Assembly (NCBI GenBank): GCA_937899415.1
Contig: CALBPI010000070.1
Location: forward strand, 1-64,000
DNA from: an uncultured Gammaproteobacteria bacterium
GTDB lineage: Bacteria > Pseudomonadota > Gammaproteobacteria > Steroidobacterales > Woeseiaceae
Direction: 5' to 3'
DNA length: 64,000 nucleotides
Position numbers and translations under genes: made by a program
Notes under the pieces: model-generated
What the model saw: the letters and a program-made list of their open reading frames with translations, nothing else
Databases searched by the model: none
What the model was told of the DNA's origin: nothing
Part shown: positions 35,229 to 44,294 of the stretch, piece after piece
Numbering within the stretch: the first letter of the stretch is position 1
Layout: every line of letters starts with the position of its first letter

Positions 35229-35244
35229 TGTGACTCGAGTCACA
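35229..35244. promoter_or_regulatory. CRP/Vfr-type operator
   Basis: TGTGACTCGAGTCACA is a perfect 16-bp palindrome and an exact fit to the CRP consensus TGTGA-N6-TCACA. It lies in the 266-base gap between two divergent genes: 131 bases before the protease start and 121 before the LCAT-family lipoprotein start. It could serve both. The rest of the gap shows no gene. A cAMP-receptor-type protein is the likely ligand; FNR-type sites (TTGAT-N4-ATCAA) do not match. Confidence 0.75.
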
Positions 35245-35364
35245 TAAGGGGCCGGTTAAATGTTGCAGCCGTTACGAGCTTTGCCGATCTATGTCTCTGT
35301 GCAAGCAGCGGTTTCGCCTGTTTTAATGTCGCAACAGGGTCCGACAAGCAGCGGGGGCGAGCGG

Positions 35365-36789
35365 ATGAGAAAGACCGGGACGATCGTGATTGCAATGGCC
35401 GCGTTGGCCGGATGTGCGAGCCGCGGGCCGAACACCGATTTCCTCGCGATCAACTATCAGCGTACGGCCCAACTTGAGGGGCCCGACCGCAACCCTGTGC
35501 TCGTGATCCCGGGGCTGCTGGGGTCGACGCTGCGAGACACGCGCACTAATGAGTTTGTCTGGGGCGGGTTTGAGGACGTATCCGTCAATCCGAATCAGCC
35601 CGAGGGACTACGCGCCCTGGCCTTGCCCGCATCGCCATCATTGGACGGGCGGGTCTCCGACGACGATGGCGTGGAGCCCACCTGGGTGCTCGCACGGGCG
35701 CGCGTCAAAGTGCTGGGCCTGCCCTTCAACCTCAACGTGTACGCGGGCATCCTGCAGGCGCTGGGCGCAGGCGGTTATCGCGACGAGTCCCTGGGAACCG
35801 CAGGCGCGATTGACTATGGCCCCGATCACTTCACCTGCTTCCAGTACCCTTACGACTGGCGCCGCGATATCGTCGAGTCCGCGCAACGGCTGCACGACTA
35901 CATTGCAGACAAGCGCGCCTACGTAAAAGGGGAATACGCGACGCGGTTTGGCATCGAGGACGCGGATGTGCGCTTCGACATCGTCGCACACTCGATGGGC
36001 GGACTCGTCGCGCGCTACTTCCTCATGTACGGCGATGCGGATCTGCCTGCGGATGGCAGCCTGCCCGAGCTGACCTGGGCAGGTGCACGCTTCGTGGACC
36101 GCGTCATTTTGGTTGGCACCCCCAACGCGGGCTCGGCCTTGTCGTTTCGCAATCTCGTTAACGGCTGGTCGTTAGGGTTCCTGCAGCCCACCTACACGGC
36201 AGGCCTGCTCGGCACCTACCCATCGGTGTATCAACTCATGCCACGCAACGCTGCCACGCCCGTCGTGTGGCGCGACACGGGTGAGCCTGTGGGCGATCTT
36301 TACGCGCCGTCGCTCTGGCAGGCGCAGGGCTGGGGGCTGTCATCAGCCCAGGCCGACGCCGAGCTTCGACTGTTGTTACCCGGCGTCACGGACTCGGGGC
36401 AGCGTGCGGCCATCGGCCGTGAGATGCAGGCGCGGTTGTTGCGCCGGGCGAAACAGTTTCACCGCGCCATTGATCGCGAGGCGCCTTTACCCGAGGACCT
36501 GTCGCTCATGCTCGTCGTGGGTGACGATCGCAGCACGGCGGCTGTCATTGGTGCGCCGCGAGGTGGCGGCAAGGTGTCAATCGTTGCCACGGGCGACGGC
36601 GATGGCACCGTGCTCAGGTCCAGCGTGTTGCACGACCAGCGCCGAGCAGACGACTGGCGGCCGACGCTACGTTCGCCGCTCGACTACGACACTGCGCTGT
36701 TCCTACCCGAGACGCACACGCACCTGACCGACAGCCCGACCTTCACGGACAACATCCTGCACTGGCTGCTCGAGGACCCGCGAGACTAG
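35365..36789 (+). CDS. LCAT/PDAT-family acyltransferase or lipase lipoprotein
   Basis: The 474-residue protein starts at ATG 35365 after a GGGGGCGAG ribosome site and has a lipobox (AALAGC, Cys17). The mature part has the lecithin:cholesterol acyltransferase layout: PGLLGSTL (oxyanion, 49-56), a Trp/Tyr-rich lid with YPYDWRR (161-167), the nucleophile in AHSMGGLVARYF (Ser210), an Asp in TGDGDGTVL and His in LPETHTHLTD. Family members move or hydrolyse acyl chains of lipids. An outer-membrane or surface lipid acyltransferase/lipase is expected. It probably shares the CRP-type site with the divergent protease. Confidence 0.87.
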   Translation: MRKTGTIVIAMAALAGCASRGPNTDFLAINYQRTAQLEGPDRNPVLVIPGLLGSTLRDTRTNEFVWGGFEDVSVNPNQPEGLRALALPASPSLDGRVSDDDGVEPTWVLARARVKVLGLPFNLNVYAGILQALGAGGYRDESLGTAGAIDYGPDHFTCFQYPYDWRRDIVESAQRLHDYIADKRAYVKGEYATRFGIEDADVRFDIVAHSMGGLVARYFLMYGDADLPADGSLPELTWAGARFVDRVILVGTPNAGSALSFRNLVNGWSLGFLQPTYTAGLLGTYPSVYQLMPRNAATPVVWRDTGEPVGDLYAPSLWQAQGWGLSSAQADAELRLLLPGVTDSGQRAAIGREMQARLLRRAKQFHRAIDREAPLPEDLSLMLVVGDDRSTAAVIGAPRGGGKVSIVATGDGDGTVLRSSVLHDQRRADDWRPTLRSPLDYDTALFLPETHTHLTDSPTFTDNILHWLLEDPRD

Positions 36790-36800
36790 CCCGCGGGTCC
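36774..36800. terminator. Stem-loop between convergent genes
   Basis: GGACCCGCG at 36774-36782 pairs with CGCGGGTCC at 36792-36800 around a 9-base loop that includes the LCAT gene stop. No T run follows on either strand, so classic Rho-independent termination is doubtful; it may protect mRNA ends or end transcription with Rho. Confidence 0.4.
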
Positions 36801-36819
36801 CCGATCAATCAGCCTATCC

Positions 36820-39800
36820 TCAGCGTCCCGGCGTCCAGGGCACCTTGGCCGCGTTCATGGCGGACTTGAGCGCCGCGTAGTCTCGGTCGATGCGCCCGAG
36901 TTCGGCGACGATATCATCGTACTGCGCGCGCGCGATGCGGTAGCTCTCGCGTTGCGCCGGCGTCGGGCCGTAAACCGTTGACGTCGGTGCGAAGCGCGCG
37001 TGCCAGAGGCGCATGTACACGCTCATCTCCTCCCAGGCGTGGTAGATGTCACGCGTCGGGTGCGACATCAGGCGCTCTTTCTGATCCTGGAGCCGGTCCT
37101 GGAGTGCCACGGCAGTCGCGTAGAGGCTGCCATCGGTTGTGGCGCGCTTGAGCGTCATCTTCGCAGCACCGAGTTCCTCGTGCAGGCGGGTGATCGACTG
37201 CTCGCTGCCATCGGCGGCGCTCATGAGTTCTTCGAGCTGCTGCTCAAAGATCACGCGGTCTTGCTGACTCGAGCCCGGCAGCACCGGGTCGGGCCGGATC
37301 GATACGACCTCGATCGCCTGCTCCTGGCCCAGGTCGGTGCTCACGCCGTCGACGCGGCGTGCCATGCTGACGGTGTAGTTGCCGGGTGCGACCATGACGC
37401 CTGCGCCGGGCTCAAACTCTTTCTCGAGCTCGCGCGGTGTCCAGGCCTGCAGCGACGGGTAACGCAGGTTCCAGGCGACGCGATGGAAGCCGGCCTTGGC
37501 CGGGCCTTCGATGCGTCGCACGACGGCACCGTCACTGTCGCGCACCGTGAAGATGATGGCGGGCTTGTCTTCGCGTTGCTCGTCGAGAAGGCTCTCGAAG
37601 CTCGGGAAGCTGACGTCCTCGTTTTCTTTTTCGAGTTCCTTCTCTTCCTCGCGGCGGGCTTCTTTAGCCGTCTGAACGTCTTCGGCGAGGTAGTAGGTCA
37701 GCAAGGCGCCGAACTCGGGGTTCTTGCCCACCCAGAAATTATCGCCATTGGAAGACTGGCAACCGTTGCTGCCGCAGCCAAGACCACGCTTCGGCACGTA
37801 CCAGGGTGCCGGGCGCACAGGGAATAGCACGCTGCCGTTCTCGAGAGCGTCGGCCGTGACGTCACGCAGTGCCGAGTAGTCGTCGAGCACGTAGAAGCTG
37901 CGGCCGAATGTGGCACCCACGAGGTCGTTCTCCCGCGTCTGAATGGCCAGGTCGCGGAAGGCGATGTTGGGCGCGCCGCCTTTGAGCTTGGTCCAGGTGC
38001 CGCCGCCGTTAACGGTGAAGAACACACCGAACTCTGAACCGACGAACATCAGCTCAGGCTTGACGTGGTCCTGGACCACGCGCCAGAGCACATGCCGGTC
38101 GGGCAGGTTGTTCGAGATGCGTGTCCAACGACGGCCGCGGTTCTCGCTCTTGTAGATGTAGGGCGCGAAGTCGCCGTTCTTGTGGTCGTCGACGACGACG
38201 TACACTGTGTCTGCGTCGAACAGATCGGCTTTGATGTCATTGACGAAGTAGCGTGCGCCAACGCCGGGCAGACGCTCGACGCGCCGCCACGTGGCGCCAC
38301 CGTCTTCTGTGACCTGAATCAGGCCGTCGTCGGTGCCCGCGTAAATGACATCGGCGTCGGCAGGCGACTGCGAGATATTGACGATCGTGTTGAACTCGGA
38401 CATCGCGTAGAAGTCCCAGGGCGCGTCGTAGCTCCAGGTGCGGCCCATGAGCGGTGCGTCGACACGACGCTCGTTGCGCGTCAGGTCACCCGAAATAGCG
38501 CGCCAGCTGTCGCCGTAGTTGTCGCTGCGCCAAACGCGCTGCGAGGCGAAGAAGATTGTCTTCGAGTCGTGCGGGCTGATGAGGATGGGCGCGTCCCAGT
38601 TGTAACGATCGGGTGCCTCGCCTTCCGCGGCCTGCGGTTTGATGTAGACCTGTTCACCCGTGCGCCGGTCGTAACGGACGAGGTTGCCCTGCTGCCACTC
38701 GGCGTAAACGATGTCGGCGTTGTTGGGGTCAACCGCAGACTGGTGGCCGTCACCGAACAGCGTGACGAACCAGTCGCCGTTGGTGATGCCGTGCGCATTC
38801 ACGGTGCGGCTCGGGCCACCCATTGAGTTGTTGTCCTGCGTGCCGCCGTAGACGTTGTAGAAGGGCGTGTCGTAATCGACGGCGACCTTGTAGTACTGCG
38901 TGATCGGCAGGTTCGAGACGTAGCGCCATTTTTCGCCGCCGTCATAACTCTCGTAAATGCCACCGTCCGTGCCTGCGAGCAGGTAGTGCGGGTCGTCGAG
39001 GTCGAAGGCCAGCGCGTGGTGGTCGGAGTGGCGCGTCCGCCCGGGGACCTGTGAGAAGGTTTTTCCACCGTCTTCTGTGATGTGCATGCGCACGTCCATC
39101 TGGTAAACGCGGTCCTTGTCGAACGGGCTGGCGAAAATCTCCTGGTAGTAGTGCGGTCCGGTACCGCTCGAGAGGTAGTCGTTGCGCTTTTCCCAGGTTT
39201 CGCCGCCATCCAGCGAGCGCCAGAAGCCACCCGTGCGGTTGGCAAGCTCGATCGTCGCGTAGACGATGTCGGGATCGACGGGTGACACAGCGACGCCGGT
39301 CTTGCCCATGGTCTCCTTGGGCAGACCCTGGGTCAGCTCGCGCCAGGTCTCACCGCCGTCGAACGACTTGTGGATGCCCGTGCCCGGGCCACCGTCGAGC
39401 AGGGCGGCAACGCTGCGCAGCCGCTGCCAGGAAACGGCGTACATGACATCGGGATTACGCGGGTCGAGATGAACCTCGGAGACACCCGTGTAGTCATCAT
39501 CGGTGTCGTCGTTGCCGAGACCCTCACCCAGTACCTTGGTCCAGTTCTCGCCGCCGTCTGTGGTCTTGTAGAGACCACGGTCACCGCCGCCCGACCAGAG
39601 CGGACCCTGAGCCGCAACGAACACGGTGTTGGAGTCGCGGGGGTCGATGCGGATCATGCCGATGCGCTCGGAGTCCTCGAGGCCCGTGTTCTCCCAGTTT
39701 TTGCCCCCGTCTCGGCTCACGAAAACACCAGAGCCGTAACCGACGTGGCGTCCCGAGACGTTTTCGCCCGTGCCGACCCAGATCACGTCGGGGTTGTTGG

Positions 39801-40101
39801 GATCGATGGCGACAGCGCCTACTGAGTAGCTGTCCTCATTGTCGAAGATCGGCGTCCAGGTGGTGCCCCGGTTTTCAGTCTTCCAGACCCCGCCCGAGCC
39901 CACGGCGACGTACCAGGTGCTGGCGTTCTCGGGGTGGATGGCAATGTCGGCGATGCGGCCCGACTTGAGCGACGGGCCGATGGAGCGCCACTCGAGACCC
40001 TTGAAGGTGGCTTCGTTGAAGCCGGGGCCGGAGTCGTCGTCCTGGGCGGAGACGGAAACGGACAGGAACAGGCCGAGCACGGTCGCAAGCCAGTAGCGCA
40101 T
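36820..40101 (-). CDS. Secreted BNR/sortilin-type beta-propeller protein
   Basis: The 1093-residue protein has a signal peptide (YWLATVLGLFLSVSVSA). About 700 residues of propeller follow with many BNR/Asp-box style repeats (SRDGGKNWENTG, KTTDGGENWTKV, SFDGGETWREL, TVNGGGTWTKL), typical of the VPS10/sortilin and glycosyl-hydrolase-like group. The last about 250 residues include a beta-sandwich-like part (PAIIFTVRDSDGAVVRRIEGPAKAG in part) and a helical end. No catalytic sialidase residues are evident, so binding or scaffolding is more likely than hydrolysis. The function in bacteria is unproven. It ends convergent to the LCAT gene. Confidence 0.85.
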   Translation of the reverse strand: MRYWLATVLGLFLSVSVSAQDDDSGPGFNEATFKGLEWRSIGPSLKSGRIADIAIHPENASTWYVAVGSGGVWKTENRGTTWTPIFDNEDSYSVGAVAIDPNNPDVIWVGTGENVSGRHVGYGSGVFVSRDGGKNWENTGLEDSERIGMIRIDPRDSNTVFVAAQGPLWSGGGDRGLYKTTDGGENWTKVLGEGLGNDDTDDDYTGVSEVHLDPRNPDVMYAVSWQRLRSVAALLDGGPGTGIHKSFDGGETWRELTQGLPKETMGKTGVAVSPVDPDIVYATIELANRTGGFWRSLDGGETWEKRNDYLSSGTGPHYYQEIFASPFDKDRVYQMDVRMHITEDGGKTFSQVPGRTRHSDHHALAFDLDDPHYLLAGTDGGIYESYDGGEKWRYVSNLPITQYYKVAVDYDTPFYNVYGGTQDNNSMGGPSRTVNAHGITNGDWFVTLFGDGHQSAVDPNNADIVYAEWQQGNLVRYDRRTGEQVYIKPQAAEGEAPDRYNWDAPILISPHDSKTIFFASQRVWRSDNYGDSWRAISGDLTRNERRVDAPLMGRTWSYDAPWDFYAMSEFNTIVNISQSPADADVIYAGTDDGLIQVTEDGGATWRRVERLPGVGARYFVNDIKADLFDADTVYVVVDDHKNGDFAPYIYKSENRGRRWTRISNNLPDRHVLWRVVQDHVKPELMFVGSEFGVFFTVNGGGTWTKLKGGAPNIAFRDLAIQTRENDLVGATFGRSFYVLDDYSALRDVTADALENGSVLFPVRPAPWYVPKRGLGCGSNGCQSSNGDNFWVGKNPEFGALLTYYLAEDVQTAKEARREEEKELEKENEDVSFPSFESLLDEQREDKPAIIFTVRDSDGAVVRRIEGPAKAGFHRVAWNLRYPSLQAWTPRELEKEFEPGAGVMVAPGNYTVSMARRVDGVSTDLGQEQAIEVVSIRPDPVLPGSSQQDRVIFEQQLEELMSAADGSEQSITRLHEELGAAKMTLKRATTDGSLYATAVALQDRLQDQKERLMSHPTRDIYHAWEEMSVYMRLWHARFAPTSTVYGPTPAQRESYRIARAQYDDIVAELGRIDRDYAALKSAMNAAKVPWTPGR

Positions 40102-40172
40102 GAGGATCCCCCAAAAAAGTGTGCGCCGAGTATAGCCAGCGCGGCGGTGCCAGGCACCTGTTGTCGGCAGGA

Positions 40173-42245
40173 TCAGTAGGCGTAGCGCAGCGTCAGGTAG
40201 AGGTTTCGGCCTGTGGCATCGATGCCCGAGCCATGTACGCGGTAGCGCGCGTCGAGCAGGTTGTCGACGCCAGCCGCAATCTGCCAGCCGGCCACATCCT
40301 GCCAGCTCACGCGCGCATCGACCGAGACCCAGCCCGCCGTGCCCGCGGGATCGATGCGCGGGTCTCGGATATCGCGTGCGCTGAGGCGGTTCTGTTCCCG
40401 CGAAAAGTTGACCCAGCCTTCGGCCGTGAAGGCATTGCCGGCATAGTCGATGCCCAGGCGGCCCGAGAGGGGCGGGATACGGTCGCCCGGCTCGGCGGGG
40501 TCGTCGAATTCGCGTTGTTCACCCCGCGTGTAGTTGAGTACCGCGTGTCCCGACAAAGCGCCGGTCAGCGCCCAGCGGCCGCCGGCCTCGACGCCGTAGA
40601 TGTCGGCGCGCTCGCCGTTCTCACTGCGCACCACGTCGCGGCCGGACAGTGTCACGTCGCCTGTCAGCACCGACGTAATGCGTTCGTCGTAGCGCAAGGT
40701 GTAGGCGACGACCTCGAACTGGTCGCGGGCGCGGCGATAGCGAAAGCCAATATCGGCGTGCTGCACGCGTTCTGAATCGAGTGTGGTGTTTGGCACGTTA
40801 AAGCGGTTGCCGGGGCGCTCGCCCAGCGTGCCCAGATCGAAGACGTTGGGCGCTCGAAAGCCGCGACCCGCGTTTGCGACGAATTGCCAGGCGTCGGTGA
40901 TCGCAAAAATCCAGCCGATGTCGGCACCGATATCCGTGACACTCAGCGAGGCGGCCGCGGTGGCTTGCGCCTCGGGAAGCGTGACGCGCGCGCGACTGAG
41001 CCGAACGCCCGCGTTGATCGTGTGGCGCGCTGTGAAGTCGTGGGCGATATGGGTGTAGAGACTCGATTGCCGCACACGCGCACCGTCGGGAAAACGGGGC
41101 GCAAGGACCTGTGCGGTACCGTCATTGATGTCCGTCTCAAAGCGGCTGCTGTCGACACGGTCATCGTAGTGTTCGGCGCCCACAAGCCACGAACCTCGTT
41201 CTGTGTCCCGGCCAGCGCTCAGCGTGAGTCCGAAGAGATCGCTGGCATTGCGCTCACGGCGCCGCAACGGGCTGCCGAAATCTCGGGTGGCGCGGTCGTC
41301 GTCGATACGCTGCCAGGCGGCGTCTGCACGCCAGTCAAGATTCAGCCAGCCGGTATCGCGCTCGAGCCGGCCGTGCAGAAACGTGCGTCGGTCAGGCTCG
41401 AAGCGAAACTCGGATGATGCTGGTTCCGTATGTCCGAACCCGGGCACCAGCTCATCCACGCGCGGAGTTTCAGGTTGCTCGGCGTATTGCAGGTCGATGG
41501 CCCAACGCCAGACATCGCTCGGTTGGCCGGCCAGCGCCAGTCGTGCCCCGAGTGCACTGTAGTCACTGGGCCCAATGCGGTCGCCGCCACCGACGCGACG
41601 ATTTCCGGCGGTGAGGTAGTCGGCACTGGCGATGGCGGCGAGCGTCGGTGCGCCGATATTGACGGTGCTGCGAATCGAGCGCATGAGTTCGGCACTGTCG
41701 AAGGACAAGCCGACGTCGCCCGTGACCCGCGTGCCGATGTCAGAAAACTCAGGTTGGCGCGTGACCACCTGGATGGCGCCGCCGACTGCATCGGTACCGT
41801 ACAAGGCGGCCGGTGTGCCGCGAAGCACTTCGATCCGATCAACCGCCGTCACCGGCACAAGCGCAAGGTATTGCGTGGGCGCGCTTCGGAACAACGCGTT
41901 GTTGAGCCGTATGCCGTCAACCAGGTGCAACAGCGCCGAGCCACGCAGGCCGCGAATGATGGCCGCGCCTTGTCCCGGCGTCGTCTGCTGCAGGTAGACA
42001 CCGGGCGCGGTTACAAGTGCATCGGTGACCAGTTTGTCCGACGCGGCGATACCGCCATCGATGACGGTGAGTGATGGTGCAACACTGCTCGTGGTCGCGG
42101 GACGCCGTGTCGCGGTCACAACGATCTCATCGAGGTCGTCCTGCGCATGCGCAGGGTTCGCCATCGGCCCCATGGCGGCCATGGCAAGTGCGCCCGCCAA
42201 CGCTGCCCCGCGCCTGAATGCTCGCGTCTTTGTTACTGGAGTCAT
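40173..42245 (-). CDS. TonB-dependent outer-membrane receptor
   Basis: The 690-residue protein has a signal peptide (ending PAHA), a TonB box (DEIVVTATR, about residues 38-46), a plug domain (VTDALVTAPGVYLQQ, AAIIRGLRGSALLHLVDGIRL, VDRIEVLRGTPAALYGTDAVGGAIQVVT in pieces) and a 22-strand barrel closing with an aromatic end (LYLTLRYAY). It resembles BtuB/FepA/heme receptors; the ligand (siderophore, heme or cobalamin) cannot be fixed. No Fur box is visible in the 92-base gap upstream. It follows rhlE on the same strand. Confidence 0.92.
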   Translation of the reverse strand: MTPVTKTRAFRRGAALAGALAMAAMGPMANPAHAQDDLDEIVVTATRRPATTSSVAPSLTVIDGGIAASDKLVTDALVTAPGVYLQQTTPGQGAAIIRGLRGSALLHLVDGIRLNNALFRSAPTQYLALVPVTAVDRIEVLRGTPAALYGTDAVGGAIQVVTRQPEFSDIGTRVTGDVGLSFDSAELMRSIRSTVNIGAPTLAAIASADYLTAGNRRVGGGDRIGPSDYSALGARLALAGQPSDVWRWAIDLQYAEQPETPRVDELVPGFGHTEPASSEFRFEPDRRTFLHGRLERDTGWLNLDWRADAAWQRIDDDRATRDFGSPLRRRERNASDLFGLTLSAGRDTERGSWLVGAEHYDDRVDSSRFETDINDGTAQVLAPRFPDGARVRQSSLYTHIAHDFTARHTINAGVRLSRARVTLPEAQATAAASLSVTDIGADIGWIFAITDAWQFVANAGRGFRAPNVFDLGTLGERPGNRFNVPNTTLDSERVQHADIGFRYRRARDQFEVVAYTLRYDERITSVLTGDVTLSGRDVVRSENGERADIYGVEAGGRWALTGALSGHAVLNYTRGEQREFDDPAEPGDRIPPLSGRLGIDYAGNAFTAEGWVNFSREQNRLSARDIRDPRIDPAGTAGWVSVDARVSWQDVAGWQIAAGVDNLLDARYRVHGSGIDATGRNLYLTLRYAY

Positions 42246-42337
42246 GCGAACGGCGGGCTGTGGCCTGTCTGGTCTCTGGATGGGTTGCCGACGGTAGCGC
42301 GCCGGGGACGATCCCGCCAGCGCCCGTCGAATCGGTA

Positions 42338-43618
42338 TCAGGCGCTCTTGCGCCGGGCGGGCCGGCGCCGGCGTTTCTTCGCGGCCGGCGCTTTTACCTT
42401 GGCAGGGGTCTTCTTTTTCCGACCACTGCTTCGGCGTGGCTTGCCGCGCTGGCCGACCTTGCCGGCTTTCGGTTGCGGCGCGGCACGCGGGTCCGGCTCG
42501 AAACCGGCTACGACTTGGGTCTCGACCTTAGTACCGAGCAGCTTTTCGATATCGCGCAGGAGCTTATGTTCATCGACGCAGACGAGCGACACGGCGTGTC
42601 CGTCCTTGCCGGCCCGCGCCGTGCGCCCGATCCGGTGCACGTAGTCTTCAGGCACTTCCGGAAGCTCGAAGTTCACCACGTGAGGCAGTGTGTCAATGTC
42701 GAGCCCGCGCGCCGCGATGTCCGTGGCGACCAAGACCCGGACCTTGCCGGCCTTGAAGTCCGCCAGTGCGCGCGTGCGCGCGCCCTGTGACTTATTGCCG
42801 TGGATGGCGGTGGCTTGGAGCCCGTCCGTGGTCAGGGCCTGCGCAAGTCGGTTGGCACGGTGCTTGGTGCGCACAAACACGAGCACCTGGCGCCAGTTCC
42901 CGTCGCCAATGCACCAGGACAGCAGTTCGCGTTTGCGGCTGCGATCGACGGGGTGCACGACCTGGCTCACGCGCTCTGCGGTCGTGTTGCGCGGCGCGAC
43001 TTCCACTTCCACGGGATCGCGCATGAAGCTGCCCGCGAGGCGGCGAATGTCCTTCGAAAAAGTCGCCGAGAACAACAGGTTCTGCCGGCGTTCGGGGATC
43101 AGCGCAAGCACTTTGCGGATGTCGCGAATGAAGCCCATGTCGAGCATGCGGTCTGCCTCGTCGAGCACCAGCATTTCGACGGCCGACAGGTCAATCGTTT
43201 TTTGCTCAGCGTGGTCGAGCAGGCGCCCCGGTGTGGCCACGACGATGTCCACGCCCTTGCGCAGTTTCGCGGCCTGCGGTCGGAAACTCACACCGCCGAA
43301 GATCTGAATCGAGCGTAGCGGCAGGTGGCAGCCATAATCTCTGACACTCTGCGTGACTTGCGCGGCCAGCTCGCGCGTGGGCACGATGATGAGCGCGCGG
43401 ACGCGGCGCTCGCGACCTGGCGTTTCTGACAGGCGCTGCAGTAGCGGCAGCGTGAATCCAGCGGTCTTTCCCGTGCCCGTCTGGGCGCTGGCGAGGACGT
43501 CGCGTCCTGCCAGGACTGGCGGGATGGCTTTACGCTGGATGGGTGTGGCTTCGCTGTAGCCCTCGTTTTGGACAGCACGAAGCAATTCGGCCGTGAGGCC
43601 GAGTTCCTGGAACAACAT
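42338..43618 (-). CDS. rhlE: DEAD-box RNA helicase, RhlE-type
   Basis: The 426-residue protein has all DEAD-box motifs: Q motif ([13 protein letters not shown]), I (AQTGTGKT), Ia (PTRELAAQ), II (DEAD), III (SAT), IV (VLVFVRTKH), V ([12 protein letters not shown]) and VI ([10 protein letters not shown]). After residue about 365 comes a Lys/Arg/Pro-rich tail ([16 protein letters not shown] and onward) that binds RNA. RhlE helicases help ribosome assembly and RNA decay and are often cold-induced. Start ATG 43618 fits the family N-terminus. The leader is long (see the promoter at 43764-43793). Confidence 0.92.
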   Translation of the reverse strand: MLFQELGLTAELLRAVQNEGYSEATPIQRKAIPPVLAGRDVLASAQTGTGKTAGFTLPLLQRLSETPGRERRVRALIIVPTRELAAQVTQSVRDYGCHLPLRSIQIFGGVSFRPQAAKLRKGVDIVVATPGRLLDHAEQKTIDLSAVEMLVLDEADRMLDMGFIRDIRKVLALIPERRQNLLFSATFSKDIRRLAGSFMRDPVEVEVAPRNTTAERVSQVVHPVDRSRKRELLSWCIGDGNWRQVLVFVRTKHRANRLAQALTTDGLQATAIHGNKSQGARTRALADFKAGKVRVLVATDIAARGLDIDTLPHVVNFELPEVPEDYVHRIGRTARAGKDGHAVSLVCVDEHKLLRDIEKLLGTKVETQVVAGFEPDPRAAPQPKAGKVGQRGKPRRSSGRKKKTPAKVKAPAAKKRRRRPARRKSA

Positions 43619-43763
43619 GGGTGTTCTCTCCGAATCGTCTGACCCGCAGCGCACTGTGGGTACGCACGGTTCGGCCCAGACTGGAATTCTCTCGGGTATG
43701 CCCCGTTAGCAAGACTGCGTAGCGGGGGGTTGGCGCAGACCAAAGTACGCCAAGCGGGGCGGA

Positions 43764-43793
43764 CTCTAACAGAATTGGCGTCTAGGTACTCAA
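43764..43793 (-). promoter_or_regulatory. Possible sigma-70 promoter for rhlE with a long leader
   Basis: On the minus strand TTGAGT (43788-43793) and TTAGAG (43764-43769) are 18 bases apart, a fair -35/-10 pair in an AT-rich patch. Transcription from here would leave an untranslated leader of about 135 bases before the rhlE start, as is common for cold-inducible helicase genes. The match is moderate. Confidence 0.35.
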
Positions 43794-43819
43794 TCTAATT
43801 CAATTATTTACGGCTGCCT

Positions 43820-44287
43820 CTACGACCCGGGTCGAGGTGGGCGGTGTCGTGCCAGGTAGCGGTCGAGGCCGTTGGCGAAGGCCTGTTTCTCACGTTGGCC
43901 GAATGCCGGCGGGCCACCGCGCGTGTCGATGCCGCTCGCGCGCATCGTGTCCATGAAGTCGCGCATGTTGAGCTTGGCACGAATGTCCTCGGCCGTATGC
44001 ACCTCGCCACGCGGGGTCAGCGCTTCTGCGCCGCGCTCGATGACCTCGGCGGCCAGCGGGATGTCAGCCGTGATGACGAGGTCGCCGTGTTCTACACGCC
44101 GCACGATCTCGTTGTCGGCAACGTCGAAGCCGGCGGGTACCTGCAGCATCGTGATATTAGGCGCGCGCGGTACGCTCAGCGATTGGTTGGCCACGAGCGT
44201 GAGCTGAACACCCGTGCGCGTCGCGGCTCGGAACAGAATCTGCCTGACCACGAGCGGGCAGGCGTCGGCGTCGACCCAGATCGTCAA
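43820..44287 (-). CDS. yaiI: YaiI/YqxD-family protein (UPF0178)
   Basis: The 155-residue protein matches E. coli YaiI nearly end to end: [10 protein letters not shown] at the start, [60 protein letters not shown]. It has a PIN-like fold and unknown role. The conserved N-terminus requires a TTG start at 44287, seven bases after the stop of the DUF885 gene, so translation is probably coupled to it. Earlier starts lie inside that gene and give a non-homologous extension. Confidence 0.85.
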   Translation of the reverse strand: MTIWVDADACPLVVRQILFRAATRTGVQLTLVANQSLSVPRAPNITMLQVPAGFDVADNEIVRRVEHGDLVITADIPLAAEVIERGAEALTPRGEVHTAEDIRAKLNMRDFMDTMRASGIDTRGGPPAFGQREKQAFANGLDRYLARHRPPRPGS

Positions 44288-44294
44288 TGCGGGC

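Noticed and set aside
40146-40158. 13-base palindrome GGTGCC-A-GGCACC after the BNR-protein start
   Set aside because: It lies just before the BNR gene but is GC-rich and short; without conservation data it cannot be separated from chance.
42246-42337. Cobalamin riboswitch before the TonB-dependent receptor
   Set aside because: A CCAGAGACC stretch recalls the B12 box, but the gap is only 92 bases and the other conserved riboswitch blocks are not found.
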